Origin: JAQGMJ01 sp036498945
GTDB lineage: Bacteria > Pseudomonadota > Gammaproteobacteria > Burkholderiales > JAEUOS01
Assembly: GCA_036498945.1 (NCBI GenBank)
Contig: DASYEQ010000051.1
Coordinates: 1 to 64,000 of the forward strand
Reading direction: 5' to 3'
DNA: 64,000 bases
Below, piece after piece: positions 8,479-17,210 of the stretch (positions are counted from its first letter, which is position 1; each line of letters starts with the position of its first letter). The translations under genes were made by a program, and so were the position numbers. The notes below the pieces were generated by a model. That model made no database searches, had not been told where the DNA came from, and saw only the letters and a program-made list of their open reading frames with translations.

Positions 8479-8486
8479 TGTATACA
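8479..8486 (-). promoter_or_regulatory. TGTATACA palindrome, possible GntR-type operator
   Basis: A perfect 8-bp palindrome lies about 52 bp upstream of the fdrA start in a locally AT-rich stretch that probably contains the promoter. GntR-family catabolic repressors often bind TGTATACA-like sites; no regulator gene is adjacent. Confidence 0.4.
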
Positions 8487-8578
8487 GATGTTAAACCAAA
8501 ACCACCGGCGGCGGTTTGCCCGACGTCATGCCGAGGTTAGGTGGCCCGGCGGCATGAAGCATGCCGCCGGGCGCGAGC

Positions 8579-9118
8579 TCAGACGCAAGTGGTGCGCTGG
8601 TTGGTGCAATACTCTTTGGCCCAGCCGCTGAATTTCGCGCCCTGCACCTGGAGGAAGGGGCCTTTGCAGGCGAGTACCTTGAAGGCGGGCGTTTTGTCCG
8701 GGTCGGTGCCTTTGAACAGGCTCTTGGCGCCGGCTTGCGGCGCGGCCAGGACGTCGCTGGGGCGGATCTGGATGTCGCCCACCTTGCTCCGGTGCACCCA
8801 GCCGCGGCCCTTGAAGGCGCTGCGCTCGCCGTTGGGTGCGTTGTCGTCGATCATGGTCGCGGCATCGATCAGGAACCATTCGCCCGCGTTGCCGATGACA
8901 TGCACCTCAGTCCATTCGCCGTCCGGCTTGAGTACGCCGAGAACGTTATCGGGCGCCACTTTCGGTGCGGTGCGCACGTTCAAGCCCTTGGGATCGGGGT
9001 CGGTGACGTTCAGGCGCGCGTCGCACTTCACCATCTCCGCCGGTACGCTGACCGGAGGCGGCGCGGCCTCCGTGAGGCCGGCGATACAAAGCAGGGTGAC
9101 TCCCAGGGTCTTGCGCAT
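8579..9118 (-). CDS. secreted SH3-like domain protein
   Basis: This is a 179-residue protein with a short signal peptide (MRKTLGVTLLCIAGLTEA). It is followed by a region resembling bacterial SH3 (SH3b) domains: LNVRTAPKVAPDNVLGVL, then GEWTEVHVIGNAGEWFLI, and RGWVHRSKVG. A C-terminal part has paired cysteines (LACKGPF and EYCTNQRTTC) that could form disulfides. GGGAGG lies five bases before ATG 9118, which fixes the start. The function is unknown; extracytoplasmic SH3b domains commonly bind cell-wall peptides. It lies 22 bp after fabI and may share its transcript. Confidence 0.7.
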   Translation of the reverse strand: MRKTLGVTLLCIAGLTEAAPPPVSVPAEMVKCDARLNVTDPDPKGLNVRTAPKVAPDNVLGVLKPDGEWTEVHVIGNAGEWFLIDAATMIDDNAPNGERSAFKGRGWVHRSKVGDIQIRPSDVLAAPQAGAKSLFKGTDPDKTPAFKVLACKGPFLQVQGAKFSGWAKEYCTNQRTTCV

Positions 9119-9140
9119 ACGCCCTCCCGGACGGTCCTGT

Positions 9141-9929
9141 TCAGGCGGTCGGCATGCCGCCGACGATGCGTGAAAAGCCGTTGTCCACGTAGGTAATTTC
9201 GCCGGTGACACCTGCCGCAAGATCGGAAAGCAGGAAGGCGGCGACGTTGCCGACGTCATCGACGGTGACGTTGCGGCGCATCGGTGCATTCTCTTCGACG
9301 AACTTGAGTATCTTCGAAAAGCCGCCGATGCCCATCGCCGCCAGGGTCTTGATCGGCCCGGCGGAAATGCCGTTGACACGGGTACCGTGGGGCCCAAGGC
9401 TCGCGGCCATGTAGCGCACCGAAGCTTCCAGGCTCGCCTTGGCCAGGCCCATGGTGTTGTAGTTCGGCACCACGCGCTCGGCGCCCAGGTAGGTGAGGGT
9501 GAGCAGCGCGCCGTTGCGGCCGGCCATCATCGGGCCGGCGGCCTTGGCCAGCGCCGGGAAGCTGTAGCTGGAAATGTCGTGCGCGGTCTTGAAGGCTTCG
9601 CGCGACAAGCCTTCCATGAAGTCGCCCTCGATGGCTTCGCGCGGGGCGAAGCCGATGGCATGCACCAGGCCATCCAGGCCATCCCAGGATTTTTTCAGGT
9701 TATCGAACACGCCCGCGATGTCCGCATCGCTCGACACGTCGCACGAAAAGGTAAGGGTGGAACCGAATTCGGCGGCAAAGCCCTTGATGCGTTCCTCGAA
9801 ACGTTCGCCCTGGTAGGTGAAGGCGAGTTCCGCACCTTCGCGGTGGCAGGCCTTGGCGATGCCGTAGGCGATCGAACGGTTGCTCAGCACCCCGGTGACC
9901 AGAATCTTTTTGCCGGCGAGAAATCCCAT
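9141..9929 (-). CDS. fabI: enoyl-[acyl-carrier-protein] reductase (NADH)
   Basis: FabI carries out the last reduction of each fatty-acid elongation cycle. The 262-residue protein is the standard length. It has the short-chain-dehydrogenase-like start GKKILVTGVLSNRSIAYGIA and the catalytic residues Tyr147, Tyr157 and Lys164 in the FabI spacing (YLGAERVVPNYNTMGLAK). The conserved NGISAGPIKTLAA loop is present. It is divergent from the peptide ABC transporter genes, with a 102-bp intergenic region carrying a recognisable -10 box for fabI. Confidence 0.97.
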   Translation of the reverse strand: MGFLAGKKILVTGVLSNRSIAYGIAKACHREGAELAFTYQGERFEERIKGFAAEFGSTLTFSCDVSSDADIAGVFDNLKKSWDGLDGLVHAIGFAPREAIEGDFMEGLSREAFKTAHDISSYSFPALAKAAGPMMAGRNGALLTLTYLGAERVVPNYNTMGLAKASLEASVRYMAASLGPHGTRVNGISAGPIKTLAAMGIGGFSKILKFVEENAPMRRNVTVDDVGNVAAFLLSDLAAGVTGEITYVDNGFSRIVGGMPTA

Positions 9930-9961
9930 TGCTGCTTCTCCACTTGTCTTGACTGGCGCGG

Positions 9962-9990
9962 ATTATATCGGGAGCGCCAATAAGCGACAT
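9962..9990 (-). promoter_or_regulatory. probable fabI promoter
   Basis: On the minus strand a perfect TATAAT (9962-9967) is preceded by ATGTCG (9985-9990) at 17 bp. Transcription would start about 25 bp before the fabI ATG. An inverted repeat GCACC-AAC-GGTGC (9992-10004) lies just upstream. Confidence 0.55.
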
Positions 9991-10031
9991 TGCACCAACG
10001 GTGCCCGGGCTTTTGGTTACACTTAGCTCCC

Positions 10032-12239
10032 ATGCGAAAACCGGGTGCAAGTCGGGTCGGGCGTTGGGCGCGAGCAGCGCTCCTGGCCTGCGTCACGCTG
10101 CTCGCCGCCTGCGGCGATGTGTGGAACAACCCCTATCCCCTGGGCGAAGCGAGCGAGAACGCGCTGTACTCGGAATTCACCGAGCGTCCCAAGCACCTGG
10201 ACCCGGCGCAGTCCTACACCGAATCGGAAGCCGAGTTCACCTATCAGGTCTACGAGGCGCCGTTCCAGTATCACTACCTCAAGCGTCCCTACCAGCTGAT
10301 CCCGGCGACCGCGACGGCAATGCCAAAGCCGCGCTACCTGGATGCCGCCGGCCATGAGTTGCCGGCGGATGCCGATGTAAAGAACATCGCCTTCTCGGTC
10401 TACGACATCACGCTCAAGGCCGGCATCCGGTATCAGCCGCATCCGGCTTTTGTCGAGGCCAACCGCCACCTGCCGCCATCTGAAATTGCCAGGAAGTACG
10501 TGCTGAGCGACTTCAAGCAGACCAACACTCGCGAGCTAACCGCCGCCGACTACGTCTACGAGATCAAGCGCCTGGCCAACCCGCGCGTCAATTCGCCGAT
10601 CTTCGGCCACATGTCGGATTACATCGTTGGCCTGAAGGAGCTGGCGGCCCAGTTGCAGCAAGACCTGAAAAAACAGGACGCCGAGCGCGGCAAGGGCGCC
10701 TGGCTGGATTTGCGCCCCTATGACCTGGAAGGCGCCAAGGTGATCGACAAGAACACCTTCCGCGTCACCATCAAGGGCAAGTACCCGCAGTTGCTCTACT
10801 GGATGGCAATGCCGTTTTTCGCGCCCATCCCATGGGAAGCCGACGAGTTCTACTCCCAGCCCGGCATGGTGGACAAGAACTTCACCCTCGACTGGTACCC
10901 GGTCGGCACCGGCGCCTACATGCTGACGGAGAACAACCCCAACCTGCGCATGGTGCTGTCGAAGAACCCGAACTTCCACGGCGAAACCTACCCGGCCGAA
11001 GGCGAGGCCGGCGACAAGGCGGCGGGCCTGCTGGAAGACGCCGGCAAGCCGATTCCCTTCATGGACCGCATCGTCTTCATGCGCGAAAAGGAGGCGATAC
11101 CCTACTGGAACAAGTTCCTGCAGGGCTATTACGACAAATCGGGCATCGCCTCCGACAACTTCGACCAGGCGGTGCGCTTCGGCGGCGGTGGCGAGGCGGC
11201 GCTGACGCCGGAGATGGAGGAGCGTGGCATCAGCCTGCGCACTTCGCTCGCCACTTCCACGCTTTACACGGCCTTCAACTGGCTCGATCCCGTGGTGGGC
11301 AAGCCGGGCGGCGAGCGCGCGCGCAAACTGCGCCAGGCCATCTCGATCGCCGTTGACTACGAAGACCTGATCTCGATTTTCATGAATGGCCGCGGCATTC
11401 CCTCGCAGGGGCCGATCCCCCCTGGCATTTTCGGTTATCGGGAAGGCAAGGACAGTGTCAACCCGACCGTCTATGACTGGGTGGACGGCGCACCCAGGCG
11501 CAAGTCGATCGACGAGGCAAAAAAGTTGATGGCCGAGGCCGGCTACCCCAACGGGCGCGACGCCAAGACCGGCCAGCCGCTGGTGCTCAACCTCGATACC
11601 GTGGTCTCCAGCAACAACAAGTCGCAGCTGGACTGGTATCGCAAGCAGTTCTCCAAGATCGACATCCAGCTGGAAATCCGTGGCAGCGACTTCAACCGCT
11701 TCCAGGACAAGATCCGCAAGGGCAATACCCAGATGTTCACCCTCGGCTGGAACGCGGACTACCCGGACCCGGAAAACTTCCTGTTCCTGTTCTACGGCAA
11801 GAATGCGACGGTGAAAAACGACGGCGAGAACAAGTCGAACTATGAAAACGCAGAATTCGACCGCTTGTTCGAGCAGGCCGGCAACATGGAAAACAGCCCG
11901 AAACGCCAGGAGCTGATCGACCGCATGGTGAAGATCCTGCGCAACGACGCGCCCTGGATGTGGGGTGTGCACCCCAAGAGCTATGCCCTGGTGCATGCCT
12001 GGGTGAAAAACAGCAAGCCCAACGAGATGGCGCGCAACAACCTCAAGTACCAGCGCATCGACGGCAACATGCGCGCGCGCGACCGCCGTGCCTGGAACCC
12101 GCCGATTGTCTGGCCCTTCGTGCTGCTGATGATCGCGGCGGCCGCGCTGGCCTGGCTGGGCGTGCGCGCCTGGCGGCGTGCGGAAAGCGCCGCCGCCATG
12201 CCGGCAAGCGGCCAAACGAGTGTTGAGGGTGGCGTATGA
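10032..12239 (+). CDS. family 5 extracellular solute-binding lipoprotein of a peptide-type ABC transporter
   Basis: The 735-residue protein starts with a lipoprotein signal ending LAAC, followed by a family 5 (DppA/OppA/YejA-like) binding protein. Typical phrases are SEFTERPKHLDPAQSY, LRQAISIAVDYEDLI and FTLGWNADYPDPENFLFLFYG. Unusually, it ends with a hydrophobic helix (PFVLLMIAAAALAWLGVRAW) and a short basic tail. It may thus be held in the membrane at both ends. ATG 10032 is chosen because it begins the signal peptide; the frame is open further upstream. Its stop overlaps the next start as ATGA. Substrate is probably oligopeptide or a related compound. Confidence 0.9.
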   Translation: MRKPGASRVGRWARAALLACVTLLAACGDVWNNPYPLGEASENALYSEFTERPKHLDPAQSYTESEAEFTYQVYEAPFQYHYLKRPYQLIPATATAMPKPRYLDAAGHELPADADVKNIAFSVYDITLKAGIRYQPHPAFVEANRHLPPSEIARKYVLSDFKQTNTRELTAADYVYEIKRLANPRVNSPIFGHMSDYIVGLKELAAQLQQDLKKQDAERGKGAWLDLRPYDLEGAKVIDKNTFRVTIKGKYPQLLYWMAMPFFAPIPWEADEFYSQPGMVDKNFTLDWYPVGTGAYMLTENNPNLRMVLSKNPNFHGETYPAEGEAGDKAAGLLEDAGKPIPFMDRIVFMREKEAIPYWNKFLQGYYDKSGIASDNFDQAVRFGGGGEAALTPEMEERGISLRTSLATSTLYTAFNWLDPVVGKPGGERARKLRQAISIAVDYEDLISIFMNGRGIPSQGPIPPGIFGYREGKDSVNPTVYDWVDGAPRRKSIDEAKKLMAEAGYPNGRDAKTGQPLVLNLDTVVSSNNKSQLDWYRKQFSKIDIQLEIRGSDFNRFQDKIRKGNTQMFTLGWNADYPDPENFLFLFYGKNATVKNDGENKSNYENAEFDRLFEQAGNMENSPKRQELIDRMVKILRNDAPWMWGVHPKSYALVHAWVKNSKPNEMARNNLKYQRIDGNMRARDRRAWNPPIVWPFVLLMIAAAALAWLGVRAWRRAESAAAMPASGQTSVEGGV

Positions 12240-13213
12240 CCGGCTATGTGATCCGCCGTCTGGCCTACGGGGTGCTGGTGCTGATCGGCGTCAACCTGTT
12301 CACCTTCTGGCTGTTCTTCAAGGTGAACACGCCGGACGACATCGCGCGCATCCAGCTCGGCGGCAAGCGCATTACCGCCGACCAGATCGTCAAGTGGAAA
12401 GCTGAACACGGCTACGACAAGCCGCTTTTGTATAACGGCAAGGCAAGTGGTTCCGCGCAGTTCACCGACACCATCTATTTCCAGAAATCGGCTTCAATGT
12501 TCGCGCTCGACTTTGGCCAGTCCGACGACGGCCGCGACATCTGGTATGAAATTCGTACCCGCGCCGGGCCCAGCCTGGTGCTGGCGCTGCCGACCTTCGT
12601 CGTTGGCTTGGCGGTGCAGGTGAGTTTCGCGCTATTGCTGGCACTGTTCCGGGGCACGCGGTTCGACTTCACCACGCAGGTGCTGCTGGTGGTGCTGATG
12701 TCGGTTTCCACCCTGTTCTACATCATCGGCGGGCAATATCTGTTCAGCAAGCTCTGGCGCCTGGTGCCGATCTCCGGCTATGACACGCTGTTCGACAGTT
12801 ACCGCTTTGTCGTCCTGCCGGTGGTAATCGGCGTGATCGCCGGCATCTCCGGGTCGACACGTCTGTATCGCACCATATTCGTCGAGGAGGTCGGGCGCGA
12901 TTACGTGCGTACCGCACGCGCCAAGGGCCTGTCGGAATTGACGGTGATGTTCCGCCACGTACTGAAAAACGGCATGATCCCCATCCTCACCGGGGTGGTG
13001 GCGGTGATCCCGATGCTCTTCATGGGCAGCCTCCTGTTCGAGTCCTTTTTCGGCATTCCGGGTCTGGGCAACTACCTGATCGACGCCATCCAGGCGCAGG
13101 ATTTCGGCATCGTGCGGTCGATGGTGTTCATCGGCACCGTGCTGCTGGTGTTCGGGCTGATTGCGACCGACATCTCCTATACGTTTGTCGACCCACGGGT
13201 GAGGCTGGAATGA
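12236..13213 (+). CDS. peptide-type ABC transporter permease (DppB/YejB-like)
   Basis: This 325-residue membrane protein opens with MTGYVIRRLAYGVLVLIGVNLFTFWLFF, the classic first helix of DppB-type permeases. It then has a periplasmic stretch of about 100 residues and five more hydrophobic segments. The cytoplasmic EAA loop that docks the ATPase is visible as VRTARAKGLSELTVMFRHVL. Its start overlaps the binding-protein stop (ATGA), and its own stop overlaps the next permease the same way. It should form the heterodimeric channel with the following gene. Confidence 0.93.
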   Translation: MTGYVIRRLAYGVLVLIGVNLFTFWLFFKVNTPDDIARIQLGGKRITADQIVKWKAEHGYDKPLLYNGKASGSAQFTDTIYFQKSASMFALDFGQSDDGRDIWYEIRTRAGPSLVLALPTFVVGLAVQVSFALLLALFRGTRFDFTTQVLLVVLMSVSTLFYIIGGQYLFSKLWRLVPISGYDTLFDSYRFVVLPVVIGVIAGISGSTRLYRTIFVEEVGRDYVRTARAKGLSELTVMFRHVLKNGMIPILTGVVAVIPMLFMGSLLFESFFGIPGLGNYLIDAIQAQDFGIVRSMVFIGTVLLVFGLIATDISYTFVDPRVRLE

Positions 13214-14691
13214 GCGTCGTTCCGGTTTTTCTCTATACCGATGTCCCGCTCTGGCTGCTGGTGTTGGCCGGGTGCGTCTATGCATGGTACGTGCGGCGCC
13301 AGGAACACCTCCTGGTGCCCTGGACCAAGGTGCGGCGCAACCCGGTGGCGATGGTGTGCGCCACCGTGCTGGCGGCATATGCGCTGATCGGCCTGGGCGA
13401 TTCCCTGCATTTTCGCCATGCGGGAAACCAGTTCAGCGAAGTGCGCAGCGTACTCGACGTGACGCTGGATGCCGCGCTCGGCAAGATCGCCGGCAAAAGC
13501 GAGCGGACGTATTCGGCGCCGCTGGCCGTCCATTCCTTCGCCAGGGAAACCACCGAGCTGCCAGATGGCAAACAGGTGCGCGAATTTCCGCGCCTGGCAG
13601 TCGGCGGAGCACACTTGAAAGATCTGGCCGATCGCGATGCCGACATCCTGGAGCGCGCCGTGCTCGGTGCGGCCGAGGGGCTGGCGGTGTTTGCCGTGCT
13701 CTGGGGGCTGCTTGCATTGCGGGTGACGCGCCAGGGGTATCGGTTCGGAGCCGCCTTCGGCGCCATGTGGCGCAATGCCACGCCGGCACCGTGGCGCGCC
13801 ATCCTGGCCACGCTACTGCTGCTGTGCCTGGCGGGCGCCGTGTCGATTTCCCTGGGCAGCCGCTATCATCTGCTGGGCACCGACAAGGTCGGCTTCGACG
13901 TGTTCACGATCTCGCTCAAGAGCATACGAACGGGCCTGGTGATCGGCACGTTGACCACCCTGGTGACGCTGCCCTTTGCCGCGCTGCTAGGTCTCGCGGC
14001 GGGCTATTTCAAGGGCTGGGTGGATGACCTGATCGTCTACCTCTACACCTCGCTGTCGTCGATTCCCTCGGTGCTGCTGATCGCCGCCGCCGTGTTGATC
14101 GTGCAGGTAGGCATCGACAATCACCAGGAACTGTTTCCCACCACCGTGCAACGGGCCGACATGCGCCTGCTGGCGCTTTGCGTGATCCTCGGCGCCACCG
14201 GCTGGACCGGGCTGTGCCGCCTGTTGCGCGGCGAGGCGATGAAGCTGCGCGAACTCGAATACATCCAGGCGGCGCAGGCTTTCGGCGTGACGCAATTGCG
14301 CATCCTCACCCGCCACATGCTGCCCAACGTGATGCACCTGGTGACCATCAGCGCAGTGATGGATTTTTCCGGCTACGTGCTGGCCGAGGCGGTGCTGTCC
14401 TATGTCGGCGTCGGTGTGGACCCCACCACCAACAGCTTCGGCGGCATGATCAACGCCGCGCGCCTGGAGATGTCGCGTGATCCGATGGTGTGGTGGCTGC
14501 TGGCGTCGGCCTTCGTGTTCATGCTCGGGCTGGTACTGGCTGCCAACCTGCTGGCCGATGCGGTGCAAGAGGCCTTCGACCCGCGCCGCGTGGTGCGCCG
14601 CGCGCGTCCGCGCCTGCTGTCGCGCGGACCGATCGGCGGCGCGCCGGAGGCGGTGGAAGACCCGCGCGCGCAGGGAAAGGCGCTGGCATGA
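13210..14691 (+). CDS. peptide-type ABC transporter permease (DppC/YejE-like), extended
   Basis: At 493 residues this is much longer than the usual 280-340. The conserved DppC core occupies the second half, with the EAA loop LRELEYIQAAQAFGVTQLRIL and GYVLAEAVLSYVGVGVDPTTNSFG. The first half adds two or three hydrophobic segments and a soluble stretch between about residues 75 and 145. That is an unusual extension whose role I cannot assign. Start and stop overlap the neighbouring genes by 4 nt, indicating translational coupling within the operon. Confidence 0.9.
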   Translation: MSVVPVFLYTDVPLWLLVLAGCVYAWYVRRQEHLLVPWTKVRRNPVAMVCATVLAAYALIGLGDSLHFRHAGNQFSEVRSVLDVTLDAALGKIAGKSERTYSAPLAVHSFARETTELPDGKQVREFPRLAVGGAHLKDLADRDADILERAVLGAAEGLAVFAVLWGLLALRVTRQGYRFGAAFGAMWRNATPAPWRAILATLLLLCLAGAVSISLGSRYHLLGTDKVGFDVFTISLKSIRTGLVIGTLTTLVTLPFAALLGLAAGYFKGWVDDLIVYLYTSLSSIPSVLLIAAAVLIVQVGIDNHQELFPTTVQRADMRLLALCVILGATGWTGLCRLLRGEAMKLRELEYIQAAQAFGVTQLRILTRHMLPNVMHLVTISAVMDFSGYVLAEAVLSYVGVGVDPTTNSFGGMINAARLEMSRDPMVWWLLASAFVFMLGLVLAANLLADAVQEAFDPRRVVRRARPRLLSRGPIGGAPEAVEDPRAQGKALA

Positions 14692-16742
14692 GCGAAGTCC
14701 TCCAGGTCCGCGGCCTGCATACGCGCATCCACAGCGAGACGGCGGTGGTGCATCCGCTGGACGGCATCGACCTCACGCTGACGGCCGGTGAGACCTTCGC
14801 CATCGTCGGCGAATCCGGCTCCGGCAAATCGATGACGGCGCTTTCCATCATGCGCCTGTTGCCCGAACCGGCGTGGATTGAGGCGGGCAGCGTGATGCTC
14901 GACGGGCGCAATGTGCTGGCGCTGCCGGAATACCGCATGCGCGACGTGCGCGGTGCGCGTATCGGCATGATCTTCCAGGAGCCCGCTACCAGCCTGAACC
15001 CGGTACTGACCTGCGGCGAACAGATCATCGAAGTGCTGGAACGTCACAAGATCGAGGAAGGCGCCGCTGCGCGCCGCCGCGCCACCGAGTGGCTCAAGCG
15101 CGTCGGCATTCCCGATCCCGAGCGGCGCATGGACGAGTACCCGTTCCAGCTCTCCGGCGGCATGAAGCAGCGGGTGATGATTGCACTCGCCCTGGCGGCG
15201 GAGCCGGAAGTGCTGATCGCCGATGAGCCAACCACTGCGCTGGATGTCACCATCCAGGCGCAGATTCTCGACCTGCTGAAGAGCCTGCAGCGCGAGCGCG
15301 GCATGGCGTTGCTGCTCATTACCCACGACCTCGGCGTGGTGGCGCAGATGGCGCATCGCGTGGCACTGATGTATGCCGGCGAGATCGTGAAAATCGGGCC
15401 ACGCGACGAGTTCTTTGCCCAGCCGCTGCATCCGTATGCGCTGAAGCTCTTTGCCTCGCTGCCGGGCGCCGGCAAGCGCGGCGAGCCGCTGGCGTCGATC
15501 AAGGGCTTCGTGCCGCCTCTGCACGGACAATTCACCGGCTGCCGCTTCACCGACCGCTGCGACTACGCCTTTGAGCGCTGCCCGCGCGAGGCGCCGGCCT
15601 GGCATGGCCCGACACCAGAGCATCAGGCGCGCTGCCATTTGCTCGACCCGGCCGAGCAGTCGCGCCTGGCCGACATCCTGCTGCGCGAGGAAGAGAAGGT
15701 GCCTGAAGTCTCCGAGTTCGCAGTGCCTCCCGCGGCCGGCGAGCTGCTGGAAGTGCGCGATCTCAAGGTGCATTTCCCGATCCGCAAGGGGCTGTTCAAG
15801 CGCATCGTCGGCCACGTCAAGGCGGTCGATGGCGTGTCCCTGTCGATCAAGCGGGGGCGTACGCTGGCGCTGGTTGGCGAGTCCGGCTGCGGCAAGACCA
15901 CCGCCGGCAAGGCGCTGCTGCAACTGGTGCCGGTGACCGGCGGTTCGGTGCGTTTTGGCGGCACCGAGGTATTGGGCCTGAAGGGCGCCGAACTGAAGAC
16001 CATGCGCAGCCACATGCAGCTGGTGTTCCAGGACCCGTTCGCTTCCCTCAATCCGCGCATGCGCGTGGGCGAGATCATCGCCGAGGGCATGGCTTCCTTC
16101 GGCATCGGCGAGAACAACGCGGCACGCGCCGCGCGCGTGGCCGAACTGCTGCAACAGGTGGGCCTGCCGGTGGAATCGCGCTACCGCTACCCGCACGAAT
16201 TTTCCGGCGGCCAGCGCCAGCGCATCGCGGTGGCGCGGGCGCTGGCGGTGAACCCGCAGTTGATCGTCTGCGATGAGCCCACCAGCGCGCTGGACGTTTC
16301 GGTGCAGGCGCAGATTCTCAACCTGCTGAAGGAACTGCAGAAGTCGCTCGGCGTGAGCTACCTGTTCATCACCCACAACATCGGCGTGGTCGAATACCTG
16401 GCGCATGACGTCGCGGTGATGTACCTGGGGCGCATCGTCGAATCCGGCACTGCCGACGAAGTGCTGCGCAACCCGCGCCATCCCTATACGCAGGCGTTGC
16501 TGGCGGCGGTGCCGCGGGTTGCGACCGGGCGCAAGCTGCCGCCGCTATCGAACGAAACCAAAGAGCGCCTGTTGGCCGACGTGCCCAGCCCGGCGAACCC
16601 GCCCGCAGGGTGCCACTTCCACACCCGCTGCCCGCTGGCAGTGGAGGCGTGCAAGGCGGCGTATCCGGCCGAAGTGGCGGTGAGTGCCACCCATAAGGTC
16701 CGCTGCATCATGGTGCAGCCGGCGGCGGCGAATCCGGATTAA
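14688..16742 (+). CDS. peptide-type ABC transporter ATP-binding protein with two ATPase domains
   Basis: The 684-residue protein fuses two ATPase domains, like YejF or GsiA. Walker A motifs are GESGSGKS (41-48) and GESGCGKT (397-404). ABC signatures are LSGGMKQR and FSGGQRQR, each followed by a Walker B ending in DEPT. Each half has the Cys-rich oligopeptide-transporter tail (for example CRFTDRCDYAFERC), which in relatives can bind an iron-sulfur cluster. ATG 14688 is preferred over the longer open frame because it overlaps the permease stop as ATGA and begins directly before the first domain. It powers uptake by the preceding permeases. Confidence 0.94.
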   Translation: MSEVLQVRGLHTRIHSETAVVHPLDGIDLTLTAGETFAIVGESGSGKSMTALSIMRLLPEPAWIEAGSVMLDGRNVLALPEYRMRDVRGARIGMIFQEPATSLNPVLTCGEQIIEVLERHKIEEGAAARRRATEWLKRVGIPDPERRMDEYPFQLSGGMKQRVMIALALAAEPEVLIADEPTTALDVTIQAQILDLLKSLQRERGMALLLITHDLGVVAQMAHRVALMYAGEIVKIGPRDEFFAQPLHPYALKLFASLPGAGKRGEPLASIKGFVPPLHGQFTGCRFTDRCDYAFERCPREAPAWHGPTPEHQARCHLLDPAEQSRLADILLREEEKVPEVSEFAVPPAAGELLEVRDLKVHFPIRKGLFKRIVGHVKAVDGVSLSIKRGRTLALVGESGCGKTTAGKALLQLVPVTGGSVRFGGTEVLGLKGAELKTMRSHMQLVFQDPFASLNPRMRVGEIIAEGMASFGIGENNAARAARVAELLQQVGLPVESRYRYPHEFSGGQRQRIAVARALAVNPQLIVCDEPTSALDVSVQAQILNLLKELQKSLGVSYLFITHNIGVVEYLAHDVAVMYLGRIVESGTADEVLRNPRHPYTQALLAAVPRVATGRKLPPLSNETKERLLADVPSPANPPAGCHFHTRCPLAVEACKAAYPAEVAVSATHKVRCIMVQPAAANPD

Positions 16743-16750
16743 GGCTCGTG

Positions 16751-17197
16751 ATGCGCAGCGACTTCCGCTTTTTCCACCCCCTGCGGGTACGCTGGGCCGA
16801 GGTGGACCGCCAGGACGTGGTGTTCAACGGCAACTACCTGCTGTATTTCGACGTCGCCGTCACCGAGTACTGGCGCGCCATTATCGCCGGCCAGGAGGCG
16901 CGGTACAGGGAGGCGATGGCGGTGTGGATGAACTGCATCTATGTCGTCAAGGCCTCGGTGGAATACCACGCCTCGGCGCATTTCGACGACATGCTGGATG
17001 TCGGCATGCGCCTGGCGCGCATCGGCCGCTCCAGCATGCGTTTCGTGCCGGAGATCTATCGCCGCGACGAGCATCTCATCACCGGCGAACTGGTCTACGT
17101 CTACAAGGATCCGGCGACTCGCGCCAGCGCGCCGGTGCCGGCGGAACTGCGCGAACTGATGCTGGCCTTCGAAAAGACGCCACCGGAAACGGCTTAG
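16751..17197 (+). CDS. hot-dog fold acyl-CoA thioesterase (4HBT/YbgC-like)
   Basis: This 148-residue protein has the 4-hydroxybenzoyl-CoA-thioesterase pattern: LRVRWAEVDRQDVVFNGNYLLYFDVA, with the catalytic-type Asp in WAEVDRQ. VEYHASAHFDDML and a C-terminal strand GELVYVYKD follow. It probably hydrolyses short or aromatic acyl-CoA in the cytoplasm. AAGG at 16741-16744 sits six bases before ATG 16751; a GTG three bases earlier is less well spaced. It follows the ABC ATPase by 8 bp and is probably on the same transcript, though a role with the transporter is not obvious. Confidence 0.88.
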   Translation: MRSDFRFFHPLRVRWAEVDRQDVVFNGNYLLYFDVAVTEYWRAIIAGQEARYREAMAVWMNCIYVVKASVEYHASAHFDDMLDVGMRLARIGRSSMRFVPEIYRRDEHLITGELVYVYKDPATRASAPVPAELRELMLAFEKTPPETA

Positions 17198-17210
17198 GCG
17201 CATCGCGTTT

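Noticed and set aside
14400..16481. Long minus-strand open frame opposite the ABC permease and ATPase genes
   Set aside because: The plus strand encodes unmistakable Walker and signature motifs in this region; the opposite frame shows only low-complexity His/Arg/Gln sequence.
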